This document shows, piece by piece, positions 18,836 to 33,800 of a stretch of 64,000 nucleotides of DNA. The stretch covers positions 439,823 through 503,822 of the forward strand of contig NW_008708645.1 in the NCBI RefSeq assembly GCF_000327385.1, written 5' to 3'. The notes under the pieces were generated by a model. That model was not told the origin of the DNA and searched no databases. It saw only the letters and a program-made list of their open reading frames with translations. Source of the DNA: Lottia gigantea (taxonomy: Eukaryota > Mollusca > Gastropoda > Lottiidae). The translations under genes were made by a program, and so were the position numbers. Every line of letters starts with the position of its first letter. Within the stretch, counting starts at the first letter, position 1.

Positions 18836-21800
18836 TTAAAATGAGGTTTTTTCAGGTTTGTTTAAGAATCCATTAAGCAAGTCAATAGGCAAGGGGAAGA
18901 TGATGGTTGAATTTTTCTCGGCTGATATAGAGTTGAGTGTTTGAAGATAACGTAATTGGAGAGCGGCAGGGGATTCAGCCATGACATCAGCAGCCTCTTT
19001 TAAAGCTCTTGAAGCTTTCTGCTCTCCTTCTGCAGCAATTACCTGTAATGGACAAATTGAAACGATTCCTAAATTTTATCTTAAAACAGTCTTTTCTAGC
19101 AGTAAAACTTTAGTCTTGTTTGCATTAGGACGCTATACACTGTAGTTTTCATGATCCAAGGAAATACTTACCTTAGCTCTTGCTTCTCTGGCAGCCTCTG
19201 CTTCAGCAGCCATAGCTCTCTGTAACTGTACAGGTAAACGTACATCTTTACTGTAATACAAAAAAAAATCATATATATTAAAAGAAAATACGCCTCTGGT
19301 AGAAAATAAGCCTCTTCTATATCAAACTCGGCTGATAAATTTAATAATGAGATAATCATATTCGTTTAAATATAAAACAAGTATTTGCCTAGCAGCATAC
19401 GCCCACTTTCCTGTGTCATATCTGTGTCAAGTCGTACCAAAAATCTAATTTGTGCAAGATATACTGTCACCTCTATCACGTTAACCAGCCAACAAATTTT
19501 GATGCGTTTGTCAAGGGCAACAATTCAAATTCAAATTCAAACTTGTCCTAGATCTCATCAATATAAATGATCATAAATAATTTCTTTTAAATTGGATGAA
19601 AACTGTTGTCTGTATAGTGTTCACAAACACGTTTTTACTAAGGCAATAACACAAAAACCATTCGTTGAAAAAAAAGTCATATTCTAACTTGTCAAAGATC
19701 TCATCATTATACTTATTCACATCATATTTCATTTACATTGGATGAAAACTGTAGTCTCCATTGTGTTCACAAACAATTTTTGAAGCGTTTTTTCTAAGTC
19801 AAGGGCAATAACTCAAAAAGCGTTCATCGAAAGTTTGTCAAATTCGAACTTTTCTAAGATCTCATCAATATAAATGATGACATAAAATTTCATTAAAATC
19901 TGTTGAAAATGGTAGTCAAATGTGAATCAACGGACAGAGACAGGGGAGACGACAATATACGACCACATTATAATGTGGGCGTTTAACAAGTGTTTGTCCT
20001 ATCTTGATGTGATTTACCTGAAACAAGGCCCTAAGGTCACAAAAAGTTTCTCATGTTCAGCTTAGTTATAGTTACTCATATGCATCAACTTGATGCCATC
20101 AAGTGAAAGTAAAATTTGAAGATTATATGATAATGCTAGAAATATTGTGTCTTAAGGAATATACTGATATATTATTTTTCAGTCAGTTATGGACCTGTAA
20201 TAGCTGTTTCAAATTTAAGTAAAATCTCAGCTAAGTATGAAGAAAAGGTTTGTGTCCCCAGCCAGGGCCAGGTAGTTTTATTTGATGCAATTTGCAGAAT
20301 ATAAAGACATAAAAATATCTATCTATACCAAGTTAATAAACTTTACATGCATATAATATAAACATAACTACATAATAAGCCGAATAATAAGCTACATTGT
20401 TTATAAACAGATCTAATTATATAAACAACATAGAATTGATAGAGAGAAACCAGATGGCTAATAACATTTCAAATTAGTTTAAATCAGCTCTTTAAACTAC
20501 ATGAATGTCTTGTTTACTTCAATTAAGATTGGCAGCATCAGACATGGTTGTTATTTTGCCTGATACTTTCAAGATTTCAAAAAATCAAAAATCTAGGAGG
20601 ATATTCATGTTCTTTCAGCAACGATAAGATGATTATCAACATCTAACCGTTGCTTGAACAATACCATATTCTCGTCATTAGAGACTAATAACCTCCCTTG
20701 GCAGACCATACAACATAATTCAATATATCCAATCAGGAATCTGGTAATATTAGAAGTAAAAGGATGGTCATTGAAATGGCTGCCTGTATTGAATCATTGA
20801 AAACACGCTTCTCAATCAAAGATCAATGTGAAACTTGTAGACAATCATTCTACCGCTGTAACAGGAACATGACAACTCTTATGAACATAATGTTAGCTCT
20901 ACATGTACCAAAATCTCAGACAAAAATGCCGGTTAAGAGTGAACATAACTCTTCAAACCATGACATTTAGGCATGGTAAATCCTCATAACAAAAATAGGT
21001 TGTGCACAAAAGCTGTTTCCTGATAGAATCTAAAGGTCTACTTTATGGCTAAAAACATTTGATAGGCTTTTCTTTTTCTTCTCAGGAGCAGATCTATTGT
21101 CACATCAACTCTTAATACCCTTGATTCACATTTGTTCATATCACAGACCTGGATAATCCAGGTCTAAATAACTATAAGATAATATAAATACAATACTTAC
21201 ACTTCAACACGTTCCACTTTAACACCCCAAGGATCAGTAGCTTCATCTAATGAGGACTATATAAAAAAAACACAAAAAACAGAATCAGCAAAACTTCTAC
21301 AAAGCTAGATAACAACATGCTGATGATGCTACAGACATGTAATGCAGGAGTCAATGTTAATATATTCTGTTCTAGAGTATAATGATAGTGTTCATAAGAT
21401 TTATTCATCCTTCCCTCACCCTCTTTTTCTCTCTCTATATCCCTGACACTACTAACACCATCTCTTAGAGTGGCTAGCAATACTACTTTTTCTACAATTT
21501 GAAAGATTAGACTGTACTCAGATAAAAATCAGATTTCAATTTCGTATCTCTTTTGTCTTCTGATATTTTGTGTCTACATCATAATTTAACAAGGTTTTTT
21601 ATCAAAGGTCTGTACAAAAGATAGTATTTCTAACCAATCAAAGCGTGTCATGTAAAACTTGTAAAATAAAATTATAAAATCATAAAATAAGGAATTGTGG
21701 GATATTGAAACCAAAAGTAGAGCAATTTGACAGCCTCTAGTGTTTCTATATCCCACCCAATCTCTGATGGCTTTCAATTTTGTTTTCTTGTATCAAAGAG

Positions 21801-24800
21801 TGATTCTTTCCAAATTTTAAAATGTGATTACAATGATTTTTATGTTAGTATAGAGGCTATCTACAACTCAAAATGGCCCTACAAAAATTCACACAAAAAT
21901 CAAAATGGGCTATAATAAGTTATGGTTTTATTAAGATATTACAACCATGCAATAGATGTATAAGTGTCATGCCGTCACCCATTACTTACATCTCTACCCT
22001 CTCAACTCTAATACCCCAGGGACCTGTGCATTCATCTAAACATGACTGTAAGTAGCATAGTACAAGTTTTCTACATTTGTGCCAGTGCAAGAAGTGCTTT
22101 GGGAAGTTTAAAATGTTATCAAACACAAAATTTATGTGTCTATTGCTGGGTTGTTTTTGTCAAATCTTTGACAAGTTAAAGGGATTGTAAAAAGGTTTTC
22201 TAGTTTTTTGTATGTGTTTCATGGCAATTTCTATTTGCATTATTCCAATATTTGGTCAGATGGAATTTTAAAAATTTTAGAATTTTATTAACTAAAGATG
22301 TCTGACTAAAAACTGGAATACATGTAGTACAAATAGATCTTAACATTGTCCCTGATATGCAATAAAAGTTTAGAAAACCTCTTTACAATCCCACAGAAAG
22401 AGGTAAAGTAAATTTTCACCAGTAATAGACGCTGACCTTTCATCTGAAGTTCGAGTGAGGACCACTTTTCATAGAGTCTTACAATATTCTTGATTAAATC
22501 AATTCTATTGATTCATGGTTTAAAGGTAAGAGTGAAAACTATGAAAGTCATCAAAGTTTGGGTCTATAATTTTCTATAATTTTGAGTTTTTATTTGCTTA
22601 CAGCTTCAGAACTCAGACAGCAGGTGAACTATAGGAATTTGATAGAAACATTAAATTTAAAATTAACATATCTTTTATGATAATAAAGATACCAGAGATG
22701 AAGTAAAATATCTGAAGTTAAATGCTACTATTTTTAAAGGAATTGTAAAGAGGTTTTCTATATGTCTGTGGTTTCTGAAATTTCACTTAAACTAATTGTT
22801 TGATGACGTGACTAATCGCAAAGGGCATTATCTATGTGTTGACCCTGCAATATGATGTTTGATAGTTAATTATGGTGTTTAGTCAAACCGAACCACAATA
22901 TTGGTGACACGGAAGTGGATGCAGACAACAGGAGGTTGATGAGTAACTAGAGACGCTAGAGACACTGTTTATATGGGAGTGTCATGTTGACTGGTGTTTT
23001 ATATATATGATGTAGTGAATTAAATTAAAATTAATATTATGTGATTAAGCATGTTATATGGCGATAAGTGACATCATAAAACACTAAGTGCCGTATGCAG
23101 CGCTCTTACCTTGACTAAAGTTGAACTTTGGCTAAAGTCGAACTTTACAAAGTTAGGATTACGGCTTTCATTTTCTACATTTGATAGTCAAATTTAAGCA
23201 CGACTTTCGTAAAGATCGACCGGTGCATACCTAAAGTCTAACTTTGGTCAAAGTTTAGGTAAAGTACGAGCGCTGCATATGGCCCTTAGTATAAGTGGGA
23301 TTGCAGGAACCATGGACATCTGATCGAAAATTGAAATGTAAATTGAGGCTATCAGTGTCCTTGATACATGTACAAAATTTAGAAAACCTCTTTATGATTC
23401 CAATAAGATTGAGAAGTAGCTATTTTGCTCATATTACAACAAATCAGATAGAGCTGATGATGGTCATATTTATATTTCAGGACATTATAGGTCTTTATGT
23501 GTAAAGTCCAGAAATTATACAATTCTGAATTTAACAAGTAAAATGTTTCTTGGATTATGCCTGATAGAAAAAAAGGCTTACATAATGGAAATTAAATTTG
23601 ACTTGAGTTCAAAATATATTTTTCACATTTTTTCTTTACATCAGATTTAATATTGATTTATATTGAAATGAGTAAACTGGTTCTATTTTTTATCTTGATA
23701 ATTCTAGATAGTGATCCTTTAACAGAGTAATTGATCTGTAAATCTAGTTTCTTTAATCTTGATACTGAATCTTAATATTACATCCTATATTTAACAAATC
23801 TATTTCAATCTCAAATGTTTTTATGTTATAATTATAAAACTCTAATTAGTTTAAGGTTACCGGTATATGATAACTTTAAGATAAGATGCTATACAGGTAA
23901 TATTGTATGATCATTTTCACAGATTGAAATTTAAAGAAACTAGGCCAGATAGATCTGACAAAATCCAAGTTATAAAATTTAGATGTACATAATCATGTTC
24001 TAGATATATATGTGATAGTGAACTGTATTGGTGAATTTCCAAAATATTCAGGGTAGGGCTGGGCAATATTGGTACAAGTTGATATCAATATATCATATAA
24101 TATGGGTAAATATCAACAAAATACAATTTTTAAGTGTAACAAAAACAATATCAGATAATATTTCTAATGATATAAATTCCTACACCCTAATAAAGATTTT
24201 ATTATTATTATATCTTGATACCAGTATAATGCTCAGCTCTAATTCAGAGCTATTTGAACAAATTGCAACACTAAATGATTCCTTAACACTTAAGTTAATC
24301 ATTTTGACAGTTTTTTTTTTATTCGTTGGGCTATTAAAAACTGTCTGTATTCTAGAAAAAAACCCACCTATTAAAATATAGTTCATCTTTTTATAATTTT
24401 CTACTTAGCCTATATTATGAGTTTAATCTATAATGATTGACAGATAATAGATTGTTTTTTATCTTTATATTTTATGTTATAATAAAAAAAATAATCACCT
24501 GCATATTATGGCTGATAGCTTCTCTTTCTGAAAGAATTTCAGCCAAATTTTTTGTACCAAGCACATTTCTGAGGGTGGTGGCAGCAAGTAATCTAGTTGA
24601 CCTATTGGCATCTTCAACATTGGTTATGGACATGGTAGCATTCTGGACACGATAGTATACTACAGCATCTACTGCTACAGTTACAGAATCTCTTGTTAAT
24701 ACCTGAATAATAATTACATTGATTAATCTAAATAGCTGTATGTAGTCTCCTACAGTTTAGTTAGTTAATCTTCTTGTTGAAGGTTCTTGAATCTTAATGT

Positions 24801-27800
24801 TTTTACTAAGCATTATACAATACAAATATATTTTGGGCGTATATTGTAATCACCCTGGCTGTCCATTGGTCCGTTCACATTTGGCTCATGCTCACTCTAC
24901 AATTCTTTACAGATTCTTTCAATTTTTATTTTGTAGGTCAGTGTCATTATGAAGATAATCCGATAATGTTGTGTGTGACTTAGTGTTTTCACTCTATTAG
25001 CTATATTGTACATCTCATGTTCACTCTGCAGGCAACAATTCTTTACAGATTCTTTTGATTTTATTTTGTAGGTCAGTGTCATTATGAAGATAATCCCTAT
25101 CGATTTATGTGATGATCTGATAATGTTGTGTGTGACTTAGTGTTTTCACTCTATTAGCTATATTATACATCTGGTGCTCACTCTACAGGCCTATAATTCT
25201 TTATGGATTCTTTTGGTTTTTTATTTTGTGTTATTATGCAGATGATCCCTATTGATTTTCAGGATGATCTGATAAATTTTTCACTACAATGTTGTTTTCA
25301 ACTTAGTATATTCCCTCTGTTAGCCATATAGTGCAACTTTTGCTCACTCTTAAAGCAACAATTCTTTTTGGATTATTTTGATTTTTATGTTTTTGGCATC
25401 CCTCTGTCTGTTCACACATGGCTCGTGCTCACTATACAGGCTACAAACAATGATTTGTAAATGCAATCAAATCTGCTAGTGGGCATATGTCACCTTGCTT
25501 CGCAAGACTATCTTTCTATATGTTAGAAAAAAATAGCTTGCCAGTCAAGGTAATATACGCCCACTGGCAGCTTTGATTTTGAATAAAAATATTTAGCAGT
25601 ACAGTAACAATCATTAGTATGAAATATTCAACCTTCAGTCATACAACTTCTTTTGAACTCTTTAGGGCGATACTGAATAATATTGATTTTGAGTTATTGC
25701 GCTAGTTCTTGAAAACTTTAGAAGGCAATTATTCGGCGTATAAAAACCACTTTGGTTAAATTTAATCTTTAGTATTTTAAGAGGGGATATTCTAGGCTAC
25801 AGACTATAAAATATAACTTACCTCTTGTGGTGGCACATCAAATGAAACTGTTCTCAGATCTACTTTAGTATAGGAGTCAATACATGGTATAATGAAAAAC
25901 AGACCTAGAATAGAAACAGATTGGAGACTGGAGGTATTTGATCAAATCTGTTAACTTGAAAAAAAGGATAAGAAGAAGAATATATGCCATGGTTAACATG
26001 TTTAAACAAACGAATCTGTTAGATATTAATCACATTACAGTTTTATCTAATAAAATGGAAGCTTGTAAAAGTCATGATACGTTTCAAAAAGAGTGCGGAG
26101 CTTCAGCCATGGAATAACATCAAAATGGATATGTTGTACTATAGCTAAGCTCCACCTACTTTATGTCAAGATTCTATTTGGCTTTCATGTTAAGTTATCC
26201 AAGTATGGAACAAATTGCTGATAATAGACCATGGTTTTCCTTGAACTTCCTTCCTTTAATCAAATTATTTCTTTAAATACATCAAAGTAAAAAATGCAAT
26301 TTCAATATTCTTAAAAAATTGATAGAAAATTAGTAAAAATCAAACCAGATTTTTCATCAAAGAATGGAGATCAAGTTCTCAACAAATAAGTATATAACTC
26401 ATCCAAGATGTCAAAAATCAGCCACAGACTTTGCTTGTCGCAGATAAGACAATCAAAAACCTACCTGGTCCTCGTGCACCACCCGCTAACAACCGACCCA
26501 ACCTAAACATGACAGCTCTTTCATATTCTTGGACCACCTGAAATATAAGATTGACATTATAAGGAGGATAAACATCCAAATATTAGTCTCAATTGCATTC
26601 ACAATTTAGACTATTTTGGCTATAAATCAACTGTAATAACTAGAAAACATTACTGGAATTGTGTGAATCAAGCACATTGTAGTGTGTCCCTTTAAAAACT
26701 ATTTTCAGGATTTGATTTTTGAACTGAATATATATGCAAATTGAAGAATAAAATTGGCGAAAATCGCAAAAAACTTCAAAATTCCCTCAAATTAGGAATT
26801 TCTCTTTCATAGTTCCAAGAAAAAACGAGTCATCGTTTAAATTTTAATGCAGATAATTGTGGACATACATGGATTTGAAAGCTCAAATTAGGATAGTGAG
26901 CTGTGAACACTAATACTGATTAGCAAAACTAAAAATTTCTCTTTCTGATACTTAGGTACTATTGATCAAACGAATAGTAAACCTGTCCCTTAAAATAATT
27001 TACAGTACATTTTCATTCCATTATAGTTATAAACAGCCTGACTCTTGTAGCATAGTATTTTAATCAGTTAACTCATGAAAACTGTGCTATTAATGTTACT
27101 TGCCATTACAGATAATGTCAGGTTCACTTATATATTTTATCAAGATAATTTTTCACATGGAAGTACAGACTGAGGTAAATTAATATATCAAAACCCCTGA
27201 GTGCATTTAGATATTTTATATGATAACCAATAAAGAATCGCTAAACTCTACTGAAATAATATGGTCGGCGTTCGATTTAAATCCCAATGGACTGAATGAA
27301 GAAAAAGTTTAATATATCATCTTTTAACATTTAATGGTTATAAGCATTAGGTTATTAACATACAAAGTTTCAACTAAAAACTTTAATTTCGATATTTTCA
27401 TACATGGCTGAGATTTTACTCAAATTTGAAGCAATTATTACAGGTGCCTAACTGATGGTATCAAAGACAAATCAAATATCAAGCTATTCACATTGTTTCT
27501 GGCATTATCATATTAATCTTCAAAATTTATCTCTGCATGATGCGAGTGACATTATGAATATGAGCAAAATCTTAGCTGAGCTTGAGCAAAAACAAGAAAT
27601 GAAATATCAATATTCACATTTCAATCAATTTGGAATCTCTGCTAAAAATCTTAAGATTCATGTGAACTAAGGAATGTATCCAAAAAACTGAGTCTTAAAA
27701 GAAATACTACCTCTTGAATAGACATTAAATTAAAAAAAAAAAAATCTCAAACTTGGTCAACAAGCATATATATTCATCAGTTGGACTTACCAGGCGACAT

Positions 27801-30800
27801 GACTAAAGAATATATCCATTAAACTAAAATATTATTGAAAAACACTAAGCATGTTTCAAAATTACTTAGTTGAATGAATTATTACTTAGTTTTATGGATT
27901 TATTAGATTATAGAGAGATTCTGTTTATTAGATTTGATACCAGGTAAGTCCACTGATAAACAAAGACTCATTTTAACCAAGTTTAAAAATTTAAATTTCT
28001 TGGTCATCCTAAGAGGTAGTATACTGTTAACACTAAACAACATTCAATGTAACTGTCTAGCTCTGACTGAAATAATGTTGTCTACTACTATCAATCAAAA
28101 GTTCTATATGTAATGGAAAAAATAATTCATCATCTGAAGCTGTGTAACCTGTTACCATATTGGCGCCAATCCAAGATAGATAATATTGGTTTAATATTAA
28201 AATATAACCCAGTAAACAGAGATTATTTCAGAACTATCTCTCGCTCTCTCTCTCTTGGTAGTTTAGTATCTAAAATGCCAATACATACTAATCATTTTAA
28301 CATATGCCACATTCAAGTTTGATTTCCCCAATATTCTTCCTTTATTGAATCAAGGTCAATTTAAGATCTGGGGCCTCATTCTTGAAAACTTAACTGAGGA
28401 TGATTTTAGTTCCAGCACCAGTCATCTGATTTGTGAATCAATAAAATTGCTTTTAAATTTAGTTTTGTTATCCAACCAGATTATTTTATTTATTAAAATC
28501 GGAATTTATGGAGAATGAAGTCCCAGGAGATATGATTATGATTATAAGTATGAACCAACAGAACATTCAATAAAACAAGTTGAAACACAGTTCAGAACGC
28601 GTTTCAAGTGTGTTGCAAAAAATAATAGGTGCAGGCAGACAGAGAGAGAAATAAATAGGAGACAGAATTGGAAAAGACAGAGTCTGTTTAGAATTCTCCA
28701 ATCAAGTGATACCCCATTGTCACATTGAAATATCTGTTATTTTTAAAGTAATCTTACCTTGATTGTGAAGCATAATGAAAATGGGAATGTTAAAATAATT
28801 ATTATACAGGAGAAAGCATATAAAATATATCCACAACAACCAATACTGCCACCTTCACTCTGGGAACTACCTGAAATTATATAGAATTTACATTATAGTC
28901 TAGTATGATTTTTTAGTAGGTTTGGAATGTTAAATGCTTTGAAAATTATGTACCAAAATCTAGACAAACACGTCTCTAAATCTTAAATACTAAAACCTAT
29001 TTGAGTTTGATATTCTTCTTGAAAAACAAATGTACAGAGTTAAGAAAGATAAAGATAAAAACCAAATTATAGAGAAATATATCACTTTCACCTAAACATA
29101 TTAATTTGTTCATGCCCGACTACAAAATTAGTTTTAATTGCCTATTTAACAACTAGTTCCTTCAGTGGTTTTATTAACACTTTTAAACAAATTCAGGTTG
29201 ATACATAGATAATATATATATATAATTTGCAACATTTCACACCATTTCTTGTCAAAGGCAATACATACAGTAACAAGTATAATCACATAATACAAATGAA
29301 CAGAATCAAGTAAACAGTACATACAGCATGTATTTTCAAGTATATTTACAACCTTTTAATAATGAAAATTTTGCAAATTTCCCCTTTAATGGACTAGAAA
29401 AGATACTCCACTCTTCAGTATAACTACTTCTTTTACAATTTCAACTATCAAGGCATCATTATATTGAATAGCCTAATGCAAACAGGGTGGGTTTCTCCTG
29501 TACCGCATCCCAAAGAGATAGATTAGAACAGCATTTCATAATATAATAATTCAGATCTTCAGGACAATTCAGGACAACTTTTCTTTTTTATCTAACTTTA
29601 CCAATTGTAAAGATCAAAATACTATAGCTCTTTAAATGTGACTTTACAACATCTATTGATCTGACTGTAATCTGATTTTCCTGATTACAGTCTAAACTAT
29701 ACAAATAAATAGAACTATAATACTGGTTTCAAAGATTGAAGGAAATTACTGTTTACTTGATGGTAAATTAATTCAATTCTTTTCTCTGTTGACATTTATA
29801 AAACCTAGCAGACGACAAAAAATATTGACTTAAAGAGATATTTTGTTCCATATTGTTCTTTTCTTCCAGAATTTATTTCCTAAAATCTAGCAAGAAAATT
29901 TAAACAATGGAGATAAATCTTAATAACTGCTCTTGTCTCGAACCAAAATAGTTATACAGGCAAAAAACACTGGCTAGCAATTTCAGACTTTTATCAGATG
30001 AGATATATACCTTTACTTTTAATACTTAAGGTCCCTGTTACAAACCTAGCACAACAAATCTGGCCCTTACTGTTCCTCAGATGTATGAATGGGATATCGG
30101 CACATTTTGTGTCTGGCCCTAAAATGTGCTGATATTTCATACGCATTTCTCGTCTGAAAAATGATTAAGGCCGGATTTGTCCAGCTTGTATCAACCTCGC
30201 TTAAAAATCTAAGCTGGTAAAAATGGTAGTTGTCCGCACCTCACCTATTAAGAATGAAGTCAAAGGACATTGGAATTGCTGTCAAAAGAACATATAATAA
30301 AAAGCGATTTCTTCAATCAGATTCATTCATACAAACTAAAAAATAAAATTGAATTTCTGTTCAAGTAGCACCATTTTATCTCAACAAAAATCAATTCTCA
30401 AAATTATGAACCATGATTTTAGTTTCAGGGAGCAGAAGATGCTAATCTTGTTTGTCTCTTGAACTTAAACAAGCAGAACAGCATTCAGTTTGATTTTCCA
30501 GATTGATCCAGTGATGTACAAAAGAGTTACGCTTTGTCAGAATAAGTAGGCTACATGAAGGTGTGTACTATCCTTGTTGAACAGGTTTTGAGTATTAAAT
30601 ATCAAAATGGATTTAAAGGGATTGTAAAGAGGTTTTCAACGATCAATGATGTCACTAATCTTAAAATATGATTTATCACATAAGGCCCTCCATGATTAGT
30701 GATGTCATCAAACACTTAGTTTTGGTGGAATCGCAGGAACCACAGACGTCTTGATTGAAAATTGGAATGGTGTAAATTGATGCTTTCAGTTTCCCCACTA

Positions 30801-33800
30801 CACCAAAAATTTTAGAAAACCTCTTTTCAATTTGTTTATTTCAATTCAAATTAAAGTGTTTTATACAATTCAGTTTAATTTGGTGCAGTTTACAATGATG
30901 AAAAATATTTCCAAAATCTCATTCAAACTTAACATCAGTTCTAAATTCAGTTTCATCATTTCATTTCAGGCAGTTTTAAATAATTTTCAATAACACCAAA
31001 TTTGATAGATATAGTAATGTAAGAAAATATTGGAAATTAATTCAATTTGTTCCATTTGTAGACAGCAATAAAAGTGAATGTCTATCAGTTGATGTAAGGA
31101 CAGGCGGCCATTAGATTTGTAACCATGCGTAATATCATACCATGATTACTAGTCTATTTTTAGATTAAAATGAAGCCAGTGTAATATCAATCGATCAATT
31201 GACAAGATGAAGATCAGTGACGATACTTGCGGAACACAATTTCCAAATCCTAATTTTATGTTTTTTTTCTCTGATCAATAAATGTTGTTCAAATAACTTC
31301 ACTGTCAGATTGACTGTATTTAAACTAGATTGTTAATCTGAGTTTATTCATCATTCACGTAGTGAACCATAAAAAATGAACAAATTTATTCTACTTTCAC
31401 TTCCAAAATCGTGTTAGATGTATTCTCCGGCTCACCACATTATAAAATTTTCCAGGAGGCCTTCCTGACCCCCACCATAACTAGTGGCCTCTTAAAATCT
31501 GCAAAGGAATGCTGGGGCACCATGCAAGGTGCAAGATTCAGCCTTCTGCCTTTGAATGGAATTCAATCATATTTATATCAAACATTAATTTAACCATTAA
31601 AGTAAATACCAAACTAGTAACTAGTAAAATAGTTGTATATATACAGTACTCAGAATTGGCCTATCAGATATTCAGAAGGCAGTTAGCTTTGAAAATCTAT
31701 ATAAAACAATCTGTTTGAATTTTAAATGTTTATAGGATGGTCCTGTTTCCAACATTCCCAAAAAGTTGATGCTTATCTGGTGGCCTGAATAATTTTTTCA
31801 AAATTCTATTGACGATCAAAACGTTCCGTTATCGGTCCAGACCAGGCCGCTATAAAACGTTCCGTTATCGGTCCAGACCAGGCCGCTATAAAACGTTCTG
31901 TTATCGGTCCAGACCAGGCTGCTATAAAACGTTCCGTTATCGGTCCAGACCGCGATAAAATGTGCCCATATATATTACATTAAACTCTAGTCTGAAAACG
32001 GTTCTTCAGTTATAATGTAAATGCAAACCGTTCTCGGCACGGTTATCAGTGTAACTCTTCTTGAAAAAGTTAAAATTAACCCTTGTAGTCACCATGATGT
32101 AATCGAAGACATCTAGATGTAATCAACAATTTCACTAAATAATAACGAAATTCTGTGGGAAAAGGTGAAGGTGGCTTGTGAGATATGTGCAGCAAAGCAT
32201 TCTCGAAACAGTTAACATTTACATTACATTAATTTATAGAGTTAACGGTTTTCAGAATACTCAACCGATTACATCATGTAGAAAAATTTTGTATTGTAAA
32301 AGGCGTTAAAGAATTAGATCTGACATTTACCTTTTCTATTAATGATAATTCATGACTAACATTATACATCAGATCATCAGATTCACTTTTTAGATTCTTT
32401 TCCTTCCAATTCCAATCCAATCAATAATGTCCTTTTAAAAAGGTCATTTTCTAAATGACTAATACTCAATCCACTTCTTTGATGACAGTTCACAAGGATA
32501 ATAGCTAAAAATATCTTAATGTATTATACAGAAGATTTCATTTGATGGCACTTCTGTTAAAAAAGCTAGGTTCAACACAAGTTACATCAGTACAGTAGTG
32601 GTGGCAGAGGCATTGGTTTGTTCCCCTAGTAAAATGGTTTGCACCTCCAATTGTACCCTCATTTTATTTTGATGAATTTAAAAATATGATCTTTAATTTT
32701 GCCTCAAATATATTTCAGAATGCCCCAAAAAATTCAATTTTTCTTAAAATTAATTAATCCTCAGATGAGAGGTTTGCGACTATGGTACCTCATACCACAG
32801 CCTGATGTCCCCTCATTAAGTCAGTCTGTTTCCTATTTGTACCCCAAGTTGAATGAGGCTGAAGCTGCCAGTGCTTCTGGTCTGGTAGTAATTGTTGTAA
32901 AAAGGGCAGATAACTTACCATCCATGTCCACAATAGTTGAAGTAAAGGGTTGCATTTTGCCATAAGGTCCATAATCATTTCGAGTATGTCTGTCTAAATT
33001 AACATCTTGAGAGGATGAACCTGCTGTAGAAATTCCTTCACCATTGAGATTTGACATTTTGAAATACTTTTTATCTTAAATTTTGGCAAAAAAATCAACT
33101 GTGGTTTCTAATCAGAAAATTTATATTATTTTCAAGAAAAAAGTATGAAAACATATAAGCTTTAAAAGTCAAATATTGTCAGAAAAATACCTTGCTCTTG
33201 TGTAAATTTCTGATATTGACTCATTATAAGGTAACACTACACAATAATCACAATAAATAGACACAACTCATTAATTAGATATTTCAACATATCAATGAGT
33301 CAAAGTGTGCCCTAATCACATGTAGATAACAAATTGTCATATGATAGGTAATCAGGCTGGTTTAATATCAGTAACACATGACTAAATCACTGCTGTCAGA
33401 AGGCCAAAAACTAACCTTGCATATTATCACCTTGAAATGGATAACATATCAATCAAAGAAAAACTTGTGAAATTGAGATTTCCTTCCAACTTTTTAAAAA
33501 ACTCCAAGCAGTGTGATGTTTGTGAGACTTTGCCAGAATTTTTTATTTCCAACTGTCGAGTTATCTTTTATATGCACTGTCTATAGCACACAGGGCTTCG
33601 TTTTATTGTCTTTTTCCATGTCAGCCAATCTGACCGGCATCATTGATAAATCTTGATTTATGCCGGGATTGAACCCTGAATCTTCAGGTTGGTGAGCAAG
33701 CATCTTACTCACACAAGTCACTGGTGCTCCAAGAAAACACATTGTTTTTCGAGACCTTGCGAGACGGAATGTTTTTTATTTTTTGTCTTCCCATTTCTTA

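Noticed and set aside
20764-20970. 68-codon plus-strand frame with several cysteines
   Set aside because: Inside a gene B intron, no splice-site, homology or neighbouring support; length is compatible with chance.
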